Source: a candidate division BRC1 bacterium ADurb.BinA292
GTDB lineage: Bacteria; Sumerlaeota; Sumerlaeia; MVZB01
Direction of reading: 5' to 3'
NCBI GenBank assembly: GCA_002068205.1
Contig: MVZB01000226.1
Coordinates: 1 to 5,412 of the forward strand
DNA: 5,412 bases
Below, in pieces: positions 1 to 5,412 of this stretch (positions within the stretch are counted from its first letter, which is position 1; each line of letters begins with the position of its first letter). The notes below the pieces were generated by a model. That model searched no databases. It was not told the DNA's origin and worked only from the letters and a program-made list of their open reading frames with translations. The position numbers were made by a program, and so were the translations under genes.

Positions 1-400
1 GCACGAACATCGGCGTGTCGTCCTTCGACGGGGCCGACATGATGACCTTCTTCGCGCCGGCGGCGAGGTGCTTGGCGGCGCTGTCCTTGTCCAGGAACAG
101 GCCGGTGGATTCCAGCACGATATCCGCACCGATCTCGTCCCACTTCAGGTTGGCCGGATCGCGCTCGGCGGTCAGGCGGATGGTCTTGCCGTTCACCACC
201 AGCGCGCCGTCGACCACCGACACCTCGCCCTGGAAGCGGCCGTGCACGGAATCGTGCTTGAGCATGTAGGCCAGGTAGTCCGGCTCCAGCAGATCGTTGA
301 TGCCGACGATCTCGATCTCGTCGCCGAAGTTCTGCACCGCCGCGCGGAACACGCAGCGACCGATGCGTCCGAAACCGTTGATACCGACCTTGATGGCCAT
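1..400 (-). CDS. gap: Glyceraldehyde-3-phosphate dehydrogenase, type I (N-terminal part, cut by window edge)
   Basis: The product oxidises and phosphorylates glyceraldehyde 3-phosphate to 1,3-bisphosphoglycerate with NAD+, a cytosolic step of glycolysis that reverses in gluconeogenesis. The 133 visible residues are the start of the Rossmann NAD-binding domain. They begin MAIKVGINGFGRIGR (nucleotide-binding glycines at residues 6-14), followed by IND (34-36, with the Asp that contacts the adenosine ribose), the family segment LKHDSVHGRF (47-56), ESTGLF (97-102) and KHLAAGAKKVIMSAPSK (110-126). The Leu after Asp36 fits an NAD-using glycolytic enzyme rather than an NADP-using one; this is inference. 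The catalytic Cys (around residue 150 in the family) lies beyond the left edge, so activity cannot be checked. The start at 398-400 is set by the conserved N-terminus and by AGGAG seven bases upstream. smc lies 338 bases upstream on the same strand, so co-transcription is possible but not shown. Family identity is essentially certain. Confidence 0.97.
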   Translation of the reverse strand, partial: MAIKVGINGFGRIGRCVFRAAVQNFGDEIEIVGINDLLEPDYLAYMLKHDSVHGRFQGEVSVVDGALVVNGKTIRLTAERDPANLKWDEIGADIVLESTGLFLDKDSAAKHLAAGAKKVIMSAPSKDDTPMFV

Positions 401-591
401 GCTGAAGCTCCTGCGGATGGGCACGGGAAAACCGGCATTTTACCGGATCGCCGCGCAGCGGCCCGGTTGCCGGAGCCCCCGCGCCACACCATCAGCCCCA
501 CGCCCGCCCCGGCCGCCAACACCAGGAGCAATCCGGCCAGAAATCTGAGATTGCCTGCGGAACGCCGCTGCACCGGGTCTACAAACGTCAT
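193..591 (-). CDS. Doubtful small single-helix membrane protein ORF running into gap
   Basis: I do not recognise this frame. From the ATG at 589-591 it reads MTFVDPVQRRSAGNLR and then an uninterrupted hydrophobic stretch, FLAGLLLVLAAGAGVGLMVW (residues 17-36, bases 484-543), followed by an Arg-rich tail. This looks like one transmembrane helix or a signal anchor. Codon third positions through this part are mostly G/C, as in the real genes. Against it: there is no clear ribosome binding site (only a weak GGA about nine bases upstream), and the frame stays open for over 200 bases inside gap in another frame, where gap is certainly the coding one. A TAA in a neighbouring frame at 440-442 would end the protein just before the gap leader after a single frame change. 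It could be a short real gene with a frameshift, a decayed remnant or chance. An in-frame ATG at 669 is an alternative start with no better support. Confidence 0.22.
   Translation of the reverse strand: MTFVDPVQRRSAGNLRFLAGLLLVLAAGAGVGLMVWRGGSGNRAAARRSGKMPVFPCPSAGASAWPSRSVSTVSDASVAACSARRCRTSATRSRSSASTICWSRTTWPTCSSTIPCTAASRARCRWSTARWW
408..412 (-). promoter_or_regulatory. Ribosome binding site of gap
   Basis: AGGAG on the minus strand ends seven bases before the ATG of gap, which is ideal Shine-Dalgarno spacing. It confirms the start already indicated by the conserved MAIKVGINGFGRIGR terminus. It sits in the 9-mer CCGCAGGAG (408-416), which also occurs ahead of smc. Confidence 0.85.
437..442 (-). 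promoter_or_regulatory. Possible -10 element ahead of gap
   Basis: TAAAAT on the minus strand matches five of six bases of the sigma-70 -10 consensus and stands out in GC-rich surroundings, 37 bases before the gap ATG. That would give a short leader of about 30 bases. The stretch 17-18 bases further upstream (CGGGCC) bears no resemblance to a -35 box and there is no extended TGn, so the site would need an activator or may be chance. It is flanked by CCGG on both sides. Confidence 0.25.
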
Positions 592-721
592 TGGGGGTCC
601 ATCTGGAATGTGAGTGACGGTCCGATCGTGGTCCTCCGCGCGGGCGCGGGACGCGCGGCGTTCCAGCATAGCATCGCCGCGGCGGCGAGAACAGCCCGGC
701 GAAGCAGCCCGCCTCCCCCCG

Positions 722-738
722 CGCCGCCGGTCGCGGCG
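722..738 (-). repeat. GC-rich inverted repeat immediately after smc
   Basis: On the minus strand the six bases after the smc stop, CGCCGC, are matched by GCGGCG after a five-base loop (GACCG). The stem is perfect and all G-C, so a hairpin in the mRNA is plausible and could protect the 3' end or slow polymerase. It is followed by a G-rich run, not a T-run, so it is not a standard intrinsic terminator. Chance is possible in such GC-rich DNA. Confidence 0.35.
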
Positions 739-3700
739 TCAGCCCACGTCGACCATCTGCTCGGCTTGCTCGAAGCGGACCGAGACGAGCTTCGACACGC
801 CGGATTCCTCCATCGTCACGCCATAGAGCGCGTCGGCCAGTTCCATTGTCAGCTTGTTGTGCGTGATAATGACAAACTGCGTTTTCTCGTTGAATTCGCG
901 CAGGACGGTCTTGAACCGCTCGACGTTGATGTCGTCCAGCGGCGCGTCGATCTCGTCGAGGATGCAGAACGGCGACGGCTTGTGGAGGAAGAGGGCAAAG
1001 AGCAGGGCGATGGCGGTGAGCGCCTTTTCGCCGCCCGACATGAGCTGGATGTTCTGGAGTTTCTTGCCCGGCGGCTGGGCGAGGATTTCGATGCCGCCGT
1101 CGAGCAGCGGATCGAGCCCTTCGGGCGCCTCCAGGATCAGGTCGGCCTTGCCGCCATTGAACAGCCGGCGGAACATCTCGATGAAGTGGACGCGGACCGC
1201 CTCGAACGTTTCGTGGAACAGCTTGCGCGTGGTCTCATCGAGGCGCTCGATCGTCGCTCGCAACTGATCGCGGGCCTCGGTCAGATCATGGTGCTGCGCG
1301 CGCAGGAATTCGAGACGCTGTGACTGTTCATTGTATTCATCGAGCGCCGCCATATTGACCGGGCCGATGCGTTCGATTTTGGCGCGCAGTTCGGTCACCA
1401 GCGCGTGCAGGCCGTGGGCGTCCTTTTCCACCTCGCCGACTTCCTCGGCGAGCGATTCCAGTGAGCGCTCGAATTTCTCCTCGCACTGTTCGCTCAAGCC
1501 GTTGAGCGTGGTCTGCAGCTCGGCGTGGCGCAATTCATCCTCGCGGTACTGGTTGTCCAGATCGCGTTCGTCGCGGCTGATGCGCTCGACCTCGGCGCTC
1601 AGCTCCTTGATCCGGAGCTGGAGCGCTTCGCGCGAGGCCTGGTCGGCATTGAGCTGGCGCGCCATCTCGTCGTATTCGACGCTCGTCTGCTGCAGTTCGG
1701 CGCGAATGCGTTCGATCTGCTCGTGCAGGCGGGCATCCTGCTGCTGGAGCTCCTGGATCTCGGCCAGGCGCGCCTGGCGCTGGCGCGATACCGACTCCAG
1801 GTCGCGTTCGAGCGTCTGGAGCTGGCGCTGGGCCTCGGCCAACTGCGAGTGAGCCTTGTCGACCTGCGCCTTGGCTTCGGCCATCTGGACGCCGAGTTCC
1901 ATGATGTGGCCGCTCTGGCCGCGGGCTTCTTCACGGGTCTGATTCAGTTCGGCCTCGGCCGCGGCAAATTGGGCGCGGGCTTCCCCGGCGCGCGCACGCC
2001 ACTGGTCGATCGCCTGGCGGCGCGACGCCACTTCCTCATCGATCCGCTCGATCTGCGCGCGGCGTTCGGCCAGGGCGCGTTCGGCGTCGTCGCGGCCGCG
2101 CTGGGCCGCCTCCAGGTCCTTGCGCAGACCGGCGTGCTCCAACCGCAGGGCGTCCAGCCGCGCCTGATCGGCCTCCAGTTGCGAGTGGGCGGTGCTCATT
2201 TCAATCTGCACGCGCTCGATCTCGCCCCGCAGTTGGTGCTGGCGCTGGTCGAGGCGATCGACTTCGGCCTGCAGGTCGCGCATTTCGCGTTCGCGCGACA
2301 TCAGGCCGGTGGCCTGGATCCGGCCGCCGGTCATCGAGCCGGCGGGATTGATCAGCTGGCCGTCGAGCGAGACATAGCGGCCGCGGAAGCCCTGGCGCCC
2401 CAGATCAAGCCCCACGTCGAGGTCCTCGACGACGATCGTGGTGCCGAGCAGGAACTGGACGGCGACGTCGATCTCCCGGTCGAAATCGACCAGCTCGCTG
2501 GCGAGCCCGACCACGCCCTTGCGCCCGAGCACCTGACGCAGGTTGGCGGCCAGCGGCGTTGCCTGCAGTCGATCAAGCGGAAGGAACGTGGCGCGGCCGC
2601 GGCCGGCCGACTTGAGGTATTCGATCGCCTGTTTGCCGTCCTCGGCCGTGCGCGTCACGATATCCTGCAAGTGGGTGGCGAGGGCGACCTCGATCGCCAG
2701 TTCGTGCTCGCCGCGGGCGCGGATCAGATTGGGGGCGACGCCCAGGATGCCGCCGAGGCGTCCCGCGTCGGCCGCCAGCATCACTTCGCGCACGCCCTGG
2801 TAGTAGCCTTCGTAGCTGGCGCGCATTTCATGGAGCGTTTCGAGGCGCGAGCGGCCCGTATGCAGGCGCTTGTGCGTTTCCTCCAGTTCCTTGATGAGCG
2901 CGGCCAGCCGCTGCTGGCGTTGGGTCTGTTCCGTGCGGCGCTGCTCGATTGACTGCTGGAGGGAATCGCTCTGGGTTTGCAGCGCCTCGACCTGGGCAGC
3001 CAGTTCCTCGCGGCGCGCGGCCAGATCGGCGAACGAGGATTCGAGCGCGCGCAGCAGCGACTCGGTTTCCTCGCGCGTTTCGTTCTGCCGCTCGATCAAC
3101 GCCTCGGCCATGCGGATTTCGTTATCGGCGCGCGAGACTTCCTCGCGCAGGAGGTTCACCTGGCTGCTGAGCGCCTCGAGCCGCTCGGTGCGCGTGGTGG
3201 CCGAGGCCTGCAGTTCCTGGTATTCGCGGTTCAACTCGTCGTAGCGGGTGGAGAACTCGGCGCGCCGCTGTTCGGAGTCGGCCGCCAGTTGCTCGGCCTC
3301 CTCGACGCGCAGCGCCACCTCGGCGGCGCGGCCGTCCAGCTCGCGAAATTCCTCCTGGATCTGTTCCTTGCGCCGGGCATGGGCCCCGATCTGATCGTTG
3401 AGGCGCGTGATCTGATGATCGCATTCGGTCAGGCGGGCCTTCAGATCGAACAGGGCCTGGTTTTCGTCGGTCAGCCGCTCGTTGAGCTCCTCCTCCTGCT
3501 CGCGGGCCTGTTCCTCGGCGGCCGCCTTCTCGGCGAACGCGGTGCGCAGCCGCGTCAGCTGGTCGCGCTGGCGTTCGAGCGTCTCGTTGAGCGATTTCAG
3601 TTGCGTGCGCACACTGGCCGAACGCAGGACGAGCAGTTCCTGCTCGGCGCGGCGCAGCTCGTCGAACAGCCCCTTGTAGCGTTCGGCCTTGTTGGCCTGG

Positions 3701-4320
3701 CGCTTGAGCGAGGCCACCTGGCGATCGACTTCCGAGATCAGGTCGGTCAGGCGCGACAGGTCGACGTCGGTGCGTTCCAGCTTGCGCAGCGCCTCCAGTT
3801 TGCGGGCGCGGTATTTGGAGATGCCCGCCGCTTCCTCGATGAGGAACCGACGCTCGATTGGCTTGGCGCCGATGATCTGGCCGACGCGGCCCTGTTCGAG
3901 CATCGAGTAGGAGGACTTGCCGATGCCGGTCCCGAGAAAGAGGTTATGAATGTCGCGCAGCCGGCAGGGGGTCTTGTTGAGGAGATACTCGCTCTCGCCG
4001 GAGCGGAACAGGCGGCGCGTGATCTGAATTTCCTCGTAGTCCGAAGGGAGGATCCGCGTCGAGTTATCGATCGTCAGCGTCACCTGCGCGACGCCCAGCG
4101 GCTTGAACGAGGCGGAGCCGGAGAAGATGACGTCCTGCATCTTCTTGCCGCGCAGCTGCGAGGCGGTCTGTTCGCCGACGACCCACTTGATCGCATCCAG
4201 GATGTTGGATTTGCCGCAGCCGTTGGGCCCGACGACGACGGTGGTGCCGGGGATGAAATCACAAACCGTGCGGGTCGCGAACGACTTGAAACCAACCATT
4301 TCGATGCGTTTGAAGAACAT
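739..4320 (-). CDS. smc: Chromosome segregation protein SMC
   Basis: SMC is the ATPase subunit of the bacterial condensin complex SMC-ScpAB. It dimerises through its hinge, entraps DNA, and compacts and helps segregate the nucleoid. At 1193 residues it is full length for the family. In order: N-terminal head with Walker A GPNGCGKSN (31-39) and Q-loop Gln143 in LEQGRVG, then the conserved IEEAAGISKYRARK; a long charged coiled coil (about 166-500); the hinge (about 505-666, from GYYQGVRE to GSMTGG, with INPAG); the returning coiled coil (about 667-980); and the C-terminal head with IGPVNMAALDEY (985-996), signature motif MSGGEKALTA (1094-1103), Walker B ILDEIDA with catalytic Glu1123, and switch His1154 in ITHN. 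All ATPase residues are present, so it should be active. The start at 4318-4320 gives the usual terminus (MFFKRIEMVGFKSF) and has AGGAG nine bases upstream. A GTG at 4357-4359 would add 13 unconserved residues. No scpA or scpB is nearby. Confidence 0.98.
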   Translation of the reverse strand: MFFKRIEMVGFKSFATRTVCDFIPGTTVVVGPNGCGKSNILDAIKWVVGEQTASQLRGKKMQDVIFSGSASFKPLGVAQVTLTIDNSTRILPSDYEEIQITRRLFRSGESEYLLNKTPCRLRDIHNLFLGTGIGKSSYSMLEQGRVGQIIGAKPIERRFLIEEAAGISKYRARKLEALRKLERTDVDLSRLTDLISEVDRQVASLKRQANKAERYKGLFDELRRAEQELLVLRSASVRTQLKSLNETLERQRDQLTRLRTAFAEKAAAEEQAREQEEELNERLTDENQALFDLKARLTECDHQITRLNDQIGAHARRKEQIQEEFRELDGRAAEVALRVEEAEQLAADSEQRRAEFSTRYDELNREYQELQASATTRTERLEALSSQVNLLREEVSRADNEIRMAEALIERQNETREETESLLRALESSFADLAARREELAAQVEALQTQSDSLQQSIEQRRTEQTQRQQRLAALIKELEETHKRLHTGRSRLETLHEMRASYEGYYQGVREVMLAADAGRLGGILGVAPNLIRARGEHELAIEVALATHLQDIVTRTAEDGKQAIEYLKSAGRGRATFLPLDRLQATPLAANLRQVLGRKGVVGLASELVDFDREIDVAVQFLLGTTIVVEDLDVGLDLGRQGFRGRYVSLDGQLINPAGSMTGGRIQATGLMSREREMRDLQAEVDRLDQRQHQLRGEIERVQIEMSTAHSQLEADQARLDALRLEHAGLRKDLEAAQRGRDDAERALAERRAQIERIDEEVASRRQAIDQWRARAGEARAQFAAAEAELNQTREEARGQSGHIMELGVQMAEAKAQVDKAHSQLAEAQRQLQTLERDLESVSRQRQARLAEIQELQQQDARLHEQIERIRAELQQTSVEYDEMARQLNADQASREALQLRIKELSAEVERISRDERDLDNQYREDELRHAELQTTLNGLSEQCEEKFERSLESLAEEVGEVEKDAHGLHALVTELRAKIERIGPVNMAALDEYNEQSQRLEFLRAQHHDLTEARDQLRATIERLDETTRKLFHETFEAVRVHFIEMFRRLFNGGKADLILEAPEGLDPLLDGGIEILAQPPGKKLQNIQLMSGGEKALTAIALLFALFLHKPSPFCILDEIDAPLDDINVERFKTVLREFNEKTQFVIITHNKLTMELADALYGVTMEESGVSKLVSVRFEQAEQMVDVG

Positions 4321-4329
4321 GCACCGGAT

Positions 4330-4334
4330 CTCCT
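4330..4334 (-). promoter_or_regulatory. Ribosome binding site of smc (decides the start)
   Basis: AGGAG on the minus strand lies nine bases before the ATG at 4318-4320. It supports the start giving MFFKRIEMVGFKSF over the in-frame GTG at 4357-4359, which lies upstream of this site and has no comparable motif. Confidence 0.8.
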
Positions 4335-4353
4335 GCGGGAATGGGGCGGTGGG

Positions 4354-4366
4354 GCGCACGGTGCGC
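4354..4366 (-). repeat. Short palindrome in the smc leader
   Basis: GCGCAC and GTGCGC flank a single central base, a perfect 13-base inverted repeat 34 bases before the smc start codon. Flanking GGGG and CCCC runs could lengthen the stem with bulges. It may form a hairpin just upstream of the ribosome binding site or be a protein-binding site, but no function is shown. Confidence 0.3.
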
Positions 4367-4491
4367 GGCGACCCCGTTACGCGTTCAGCAACGGACTGGA
4401 TCAGCGGCGGTATCAGGAACGACGGCTTGACATCGATTGCACGGAATGTTCGGCGACCAGCGATCCCCCTTCAGCTTCGAACGGATGGGTT

Positions 4492-4506
4492 CCGCCGTCG
4501 CGGCGG
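4492..4506. repeat. GC-rich inverted repeat in the smc leader
   Basis: CCGCCG and CGGCGG are separated by three bases, giving a perfect six-pair stem. It lies about 100 bases downstream of the main predicted promoter, within the transcribed leader of smc. There is no T-run after it on either strand, so it is not a terminator. Such words are common in this base composition. Confidence 0.3.
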
Positions 4507-4564
4507 GCGGGCGGCTCGTAAGGTGAGGAGAAGGTAGCATAGGCCAGTCGGAAAGTGAATGAAA

Positions 4565-4592
4565 ATCAGAGATCGCGACGATCCAGCGTCAA
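4565..4592 (-). promoter_or_regulatory. Weak second promoter candidate for smc
   Basis: TTGACG (4587-4592) matches five of six -35 bases and is followed after 16 bases by TCTGAT (4565-4570), which matches four of six -10 bases. It lies about 40 bases downstream of the stronger promoter in the same direction and could be a tandem start point or chance. Confidence 0.25.
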
Positions 4593-4604
4593 GATATGGC
4601 GGGG

Positions 4605-4633
4605 ATTATTGCCGTCGATACAATATCTGTCAA
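4605..4633 (-). promoter_or_regulatory. Sigma-70-type promoter of smc
   Basis: On the minus strand TTGACA (4628-4633) is a perfect -35 hexamer. After exactly 17 bases comes AATAAT (4605-4610), a five-of-six match to the -10 consensus. Both lie in the noncoding gap 34 bases past the kinase stop and point at smc. Transcription would start near 4597, leaving a leader of about 280 bases before the smc ATG. This suggests smc is expressed from its own housekeeping promoter, apart from the kinase gene. It was read by eye, with no experimental support. Confidence 0.65.
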
Positions 4634-4666
4634 GCGGGGAAAACGGCGGGGCGGGCGGGACTCCGG

Positions 4667-5412
4667 TCAGTCGCAGGCCGGCAGGCGCAGGAGGAACCGG
4701 GCGCCGCCCAGCGCCGAGGCCTCGCGGGCGAGGACCAGTTCGCCGCCGAGCAGTTCGGTCAGCCGGCGCGCGATCGGCAGGCCCAGGCCGGTTCCTTCGG
4801 AGCGCGTCGTGTAAAAGCATTCGAAGACCTGCGAGCGCACGGCCGGGTCGATCCCCGGCCCGGCATCCTCGATCGTCAACTCGACCACCGTATTGCGGCG
4901 AACGCCGGTCAGGCGGACGACGGCCTCGCCGGTCGCCCCGGGCGTGGTCCGGTTTTCGTCGCGCTCCGCCTGCGCCTGGATCGCGTTGCTGATCAAATTG
5001 GCGAGGATCTGGCGCAGGGCCTGCTCGTCGCACCAGGCGCACAGGCCGGCCGGGACGTGGAACTCAAAGCGAACCGGCCGGCGCCCGGGGGAAGCGGCGC
5101 GGGCCTCCTCGCGCAGCGCTGCGACGACCGGGGCCAGCTCGACGCGCGCCGGTTTGGGTTGCTGCGGCGCGGCGTAGGCCAGGAACTCATGGACCGTGCG
5201 CTCCAGCCCGCCCAGCCCCTCGCGGATGCGTTCGACCCGCGGATGCAGACTGTCGCGCGTTGAGCCGGGCAGATCTTCCTCGAGCATTTCAAGCTGCATC
5301 GCCAGCGCGTTGATCGGATTGCGGATTTCGTGGGCGAGGCCGGCGGCGAGCGTGCCGACGAAGCTGAGTCGTTCGGCTTCGTCGCGCTCGCGGCGCAGCC
5401 GCTCGGTCCCCA
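4667..5412 (-). CDS. Sensor histidine kinase (C-terminal part, cut by window edge)
   Basis: This is the transmitter part of a two-component sensor kinase, which autophosphorylates on His and passes the phosphate to a response regulator. Of the 247 visible residues, the first form a charged helix followed by the H-box LSFVGTLAAGLAHEIRNPIN, with phospho-acceptor His27 (bases 5330-5332). The HATPase domain follows with N-box NLISNAIQA (138-146), G1 box DAGPGI (182-187), F-box FECFYTTR (196-203) and G2 box GTGLGLPIA (206-214). All catalytic boxes are intact, and the protein ends soon after the last strand, so there is no receiver domain at its C-terminus. The HEIRNP form resembles NtrB/AtoS/ZraS-type kinases, which often pair with sigma-54 activators; that pairing is inference. 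The sensing region and start codon lie beyond the right edge, so the signal is unknown. The next gene downstream is smc, not a response regulator. A Cys pair (CAWC, residues 124-127) before the N-box is a minor oddity. Confidence 0.94.
   Translation of the reverse strand, partial: GTERLRRERDEAERLSFVGTLAAGLAHEIRNPINALAMQLEMLEEDLPGSTRDSLHPRVERIREGLGGLERTVHEFLAYAAPQQPKPARVELAPVVAALREEARAASPGRRPVRFEFHVPAGLCAWCDEQALRQILANLISNAIQAQAERDENRTTPGATGEAVVRLTGVRRNTVVELTIEDAGPGIDPAVRSQVFECFYTTRSEGTGLGLPIARRLTELLGGELVLAREASALGGARFLLRLPACD

Larger units (their letters stand above)
401..738. other. Intergenic region between smc and gap
   Basis: This 338-base stretch separates the smc stop from the gap start. 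It holds a GC-rich inverted repeat directly after the smc stop (722-738), further short CG-rich palindromic words such as CGCCGCGGCG, a low-confidence membrane-like ORF beginning at 591, a TAAAAT hexamer and the gap ribosome binding site. No hairpin is followed by a run of T on the minus strand, so no intrinsic terminator for smc can be called. No tRNA or known structured RNA is apparent. Confidence 0.7.
4321..4666. other. Intergenic region between the histidine kinase and smc
   Basis: This 346-base stretch is noticeably less GC-rich than its surroundings between about 4535 and 4635, as expected for promoter DNA. It contains a near-consensus promoter facing smc (4605-4633), two weaker tandem candidates, two small inverted repeats (4492-4506 and 4354-4366), an unconvincing 51-codon ORF (4385-4540, minus) and the smc ribosome binding site. 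No intrinsic terminator with a T-run follows the kinase gene. I recognise no riboswitch or small RNA. Confidence 0.7.

Noticed and set aside
610..1323. Plus-strand open frame of 237 codons opposite the 3' end of smc.
   Set aside because: It is antisense to the conserved ATPase head of SMC, where the minus-strand frame is plainly the coding one. It has no start signal or family resemblance.
4427..4432. TTGACA on the plus strand as a -35 box for a rightward promoter.
   Set aside because: No -10-like hexamer occurs 16-18 bases downstream, and no plus-strand gene follows.
4473..4482. GTTCGAA-like word on the minus strand suggesting a tRNA T-loop.
   Set aside because: There is no flanking T-stem, acceptor stem or anticodon arm, so it does not fold as a tRNA or tmRNA end.
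1525..4521. Two very long plus-strand open frames (1525-2952 and 2977-4521, 475 and 514 codons) opposite smc.
   Set aside because: They lie antisense to a certain SMC gene, show no recognisable domain, and are repetitive in Leu, Ala, Gly and Asp as mirror images of coiled-coil codons. High third-position G/C removes stop codons from the opposite strand.
4536..4565. TATGCT with TTTTCA 18 bases upstream, as a third smc promoter.
   Set aside because: Each hexamer matches only four of six consensus bases, which is too weak to list as a feature.
4559..5263. Plus-strand open frame of 234 codons opposite the histidine kinase.
   Set aside because: The minus strand encodes all the kinase boxes, and the plus frame is a composition shadow without known motifs.

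Overview
This is a high-GC bacterial chromosomal window in which every supported gene lies on the minus strand. Read in the direction of transcription (right to left) it holds four things: the C-terminal 247 residues of a sensor histidine kinase, cut by the right edge; a complete gene for the chromosome-organising ATPase SMC (1193 aa); a roughly 340-base stretch with one doubtful small membrane-protein reading frame; and the first 133 residues of glyceraldehyde-3-phosphate dehydrogenase, cut by the left edge. The strong third-position G/C bias of smc leaves long open frames on the opposite strand, which are not genes.

Layout by position: 1-400 gap (5' part); 401-738 intergenic, with GC-rich inverted repeats and a possible one-helix membrane ORF; 739-4320 smc; 4321-4666 intergenic, containing a near-consensus sigma-70-type promoter facing smc (TTGACA, 17-base spacer, AATAAT) and a leader of about 280 bases; 4667-5412 histidine kinase (3' part). 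smc and gap have the same strong leader motif (CCGCAGGAG) just before their start codons.

The genes are housekeeping and signalling functions and do not form one pathway. SMC compacts and segregates the chromosome, GapA performs the NAD-dependent oxidation step of glycolysis, and the kinase senses a signal that cannot be inferred because its input part is outside the window. No scpA/scpB, parA/parB or response-regulator gene is visible. The organism cannot be named safely. The Walker A form GPNGCGKSN in SMC and the gene content suggest a high-GC Gram-negative-type bacterium, possibly from the Verrucomicrobiota/Kiritimatiellota/Planctomycetota side, but this is a weak guess.

I saw no mobile element, CRISPR array, tRNA, rRNA or recognisable riboswitch, and nothing that amounts to a new biological system. 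The points most worth a second look are the long smc leader with its promoter, and the short membrane-like frame wedged before gap.
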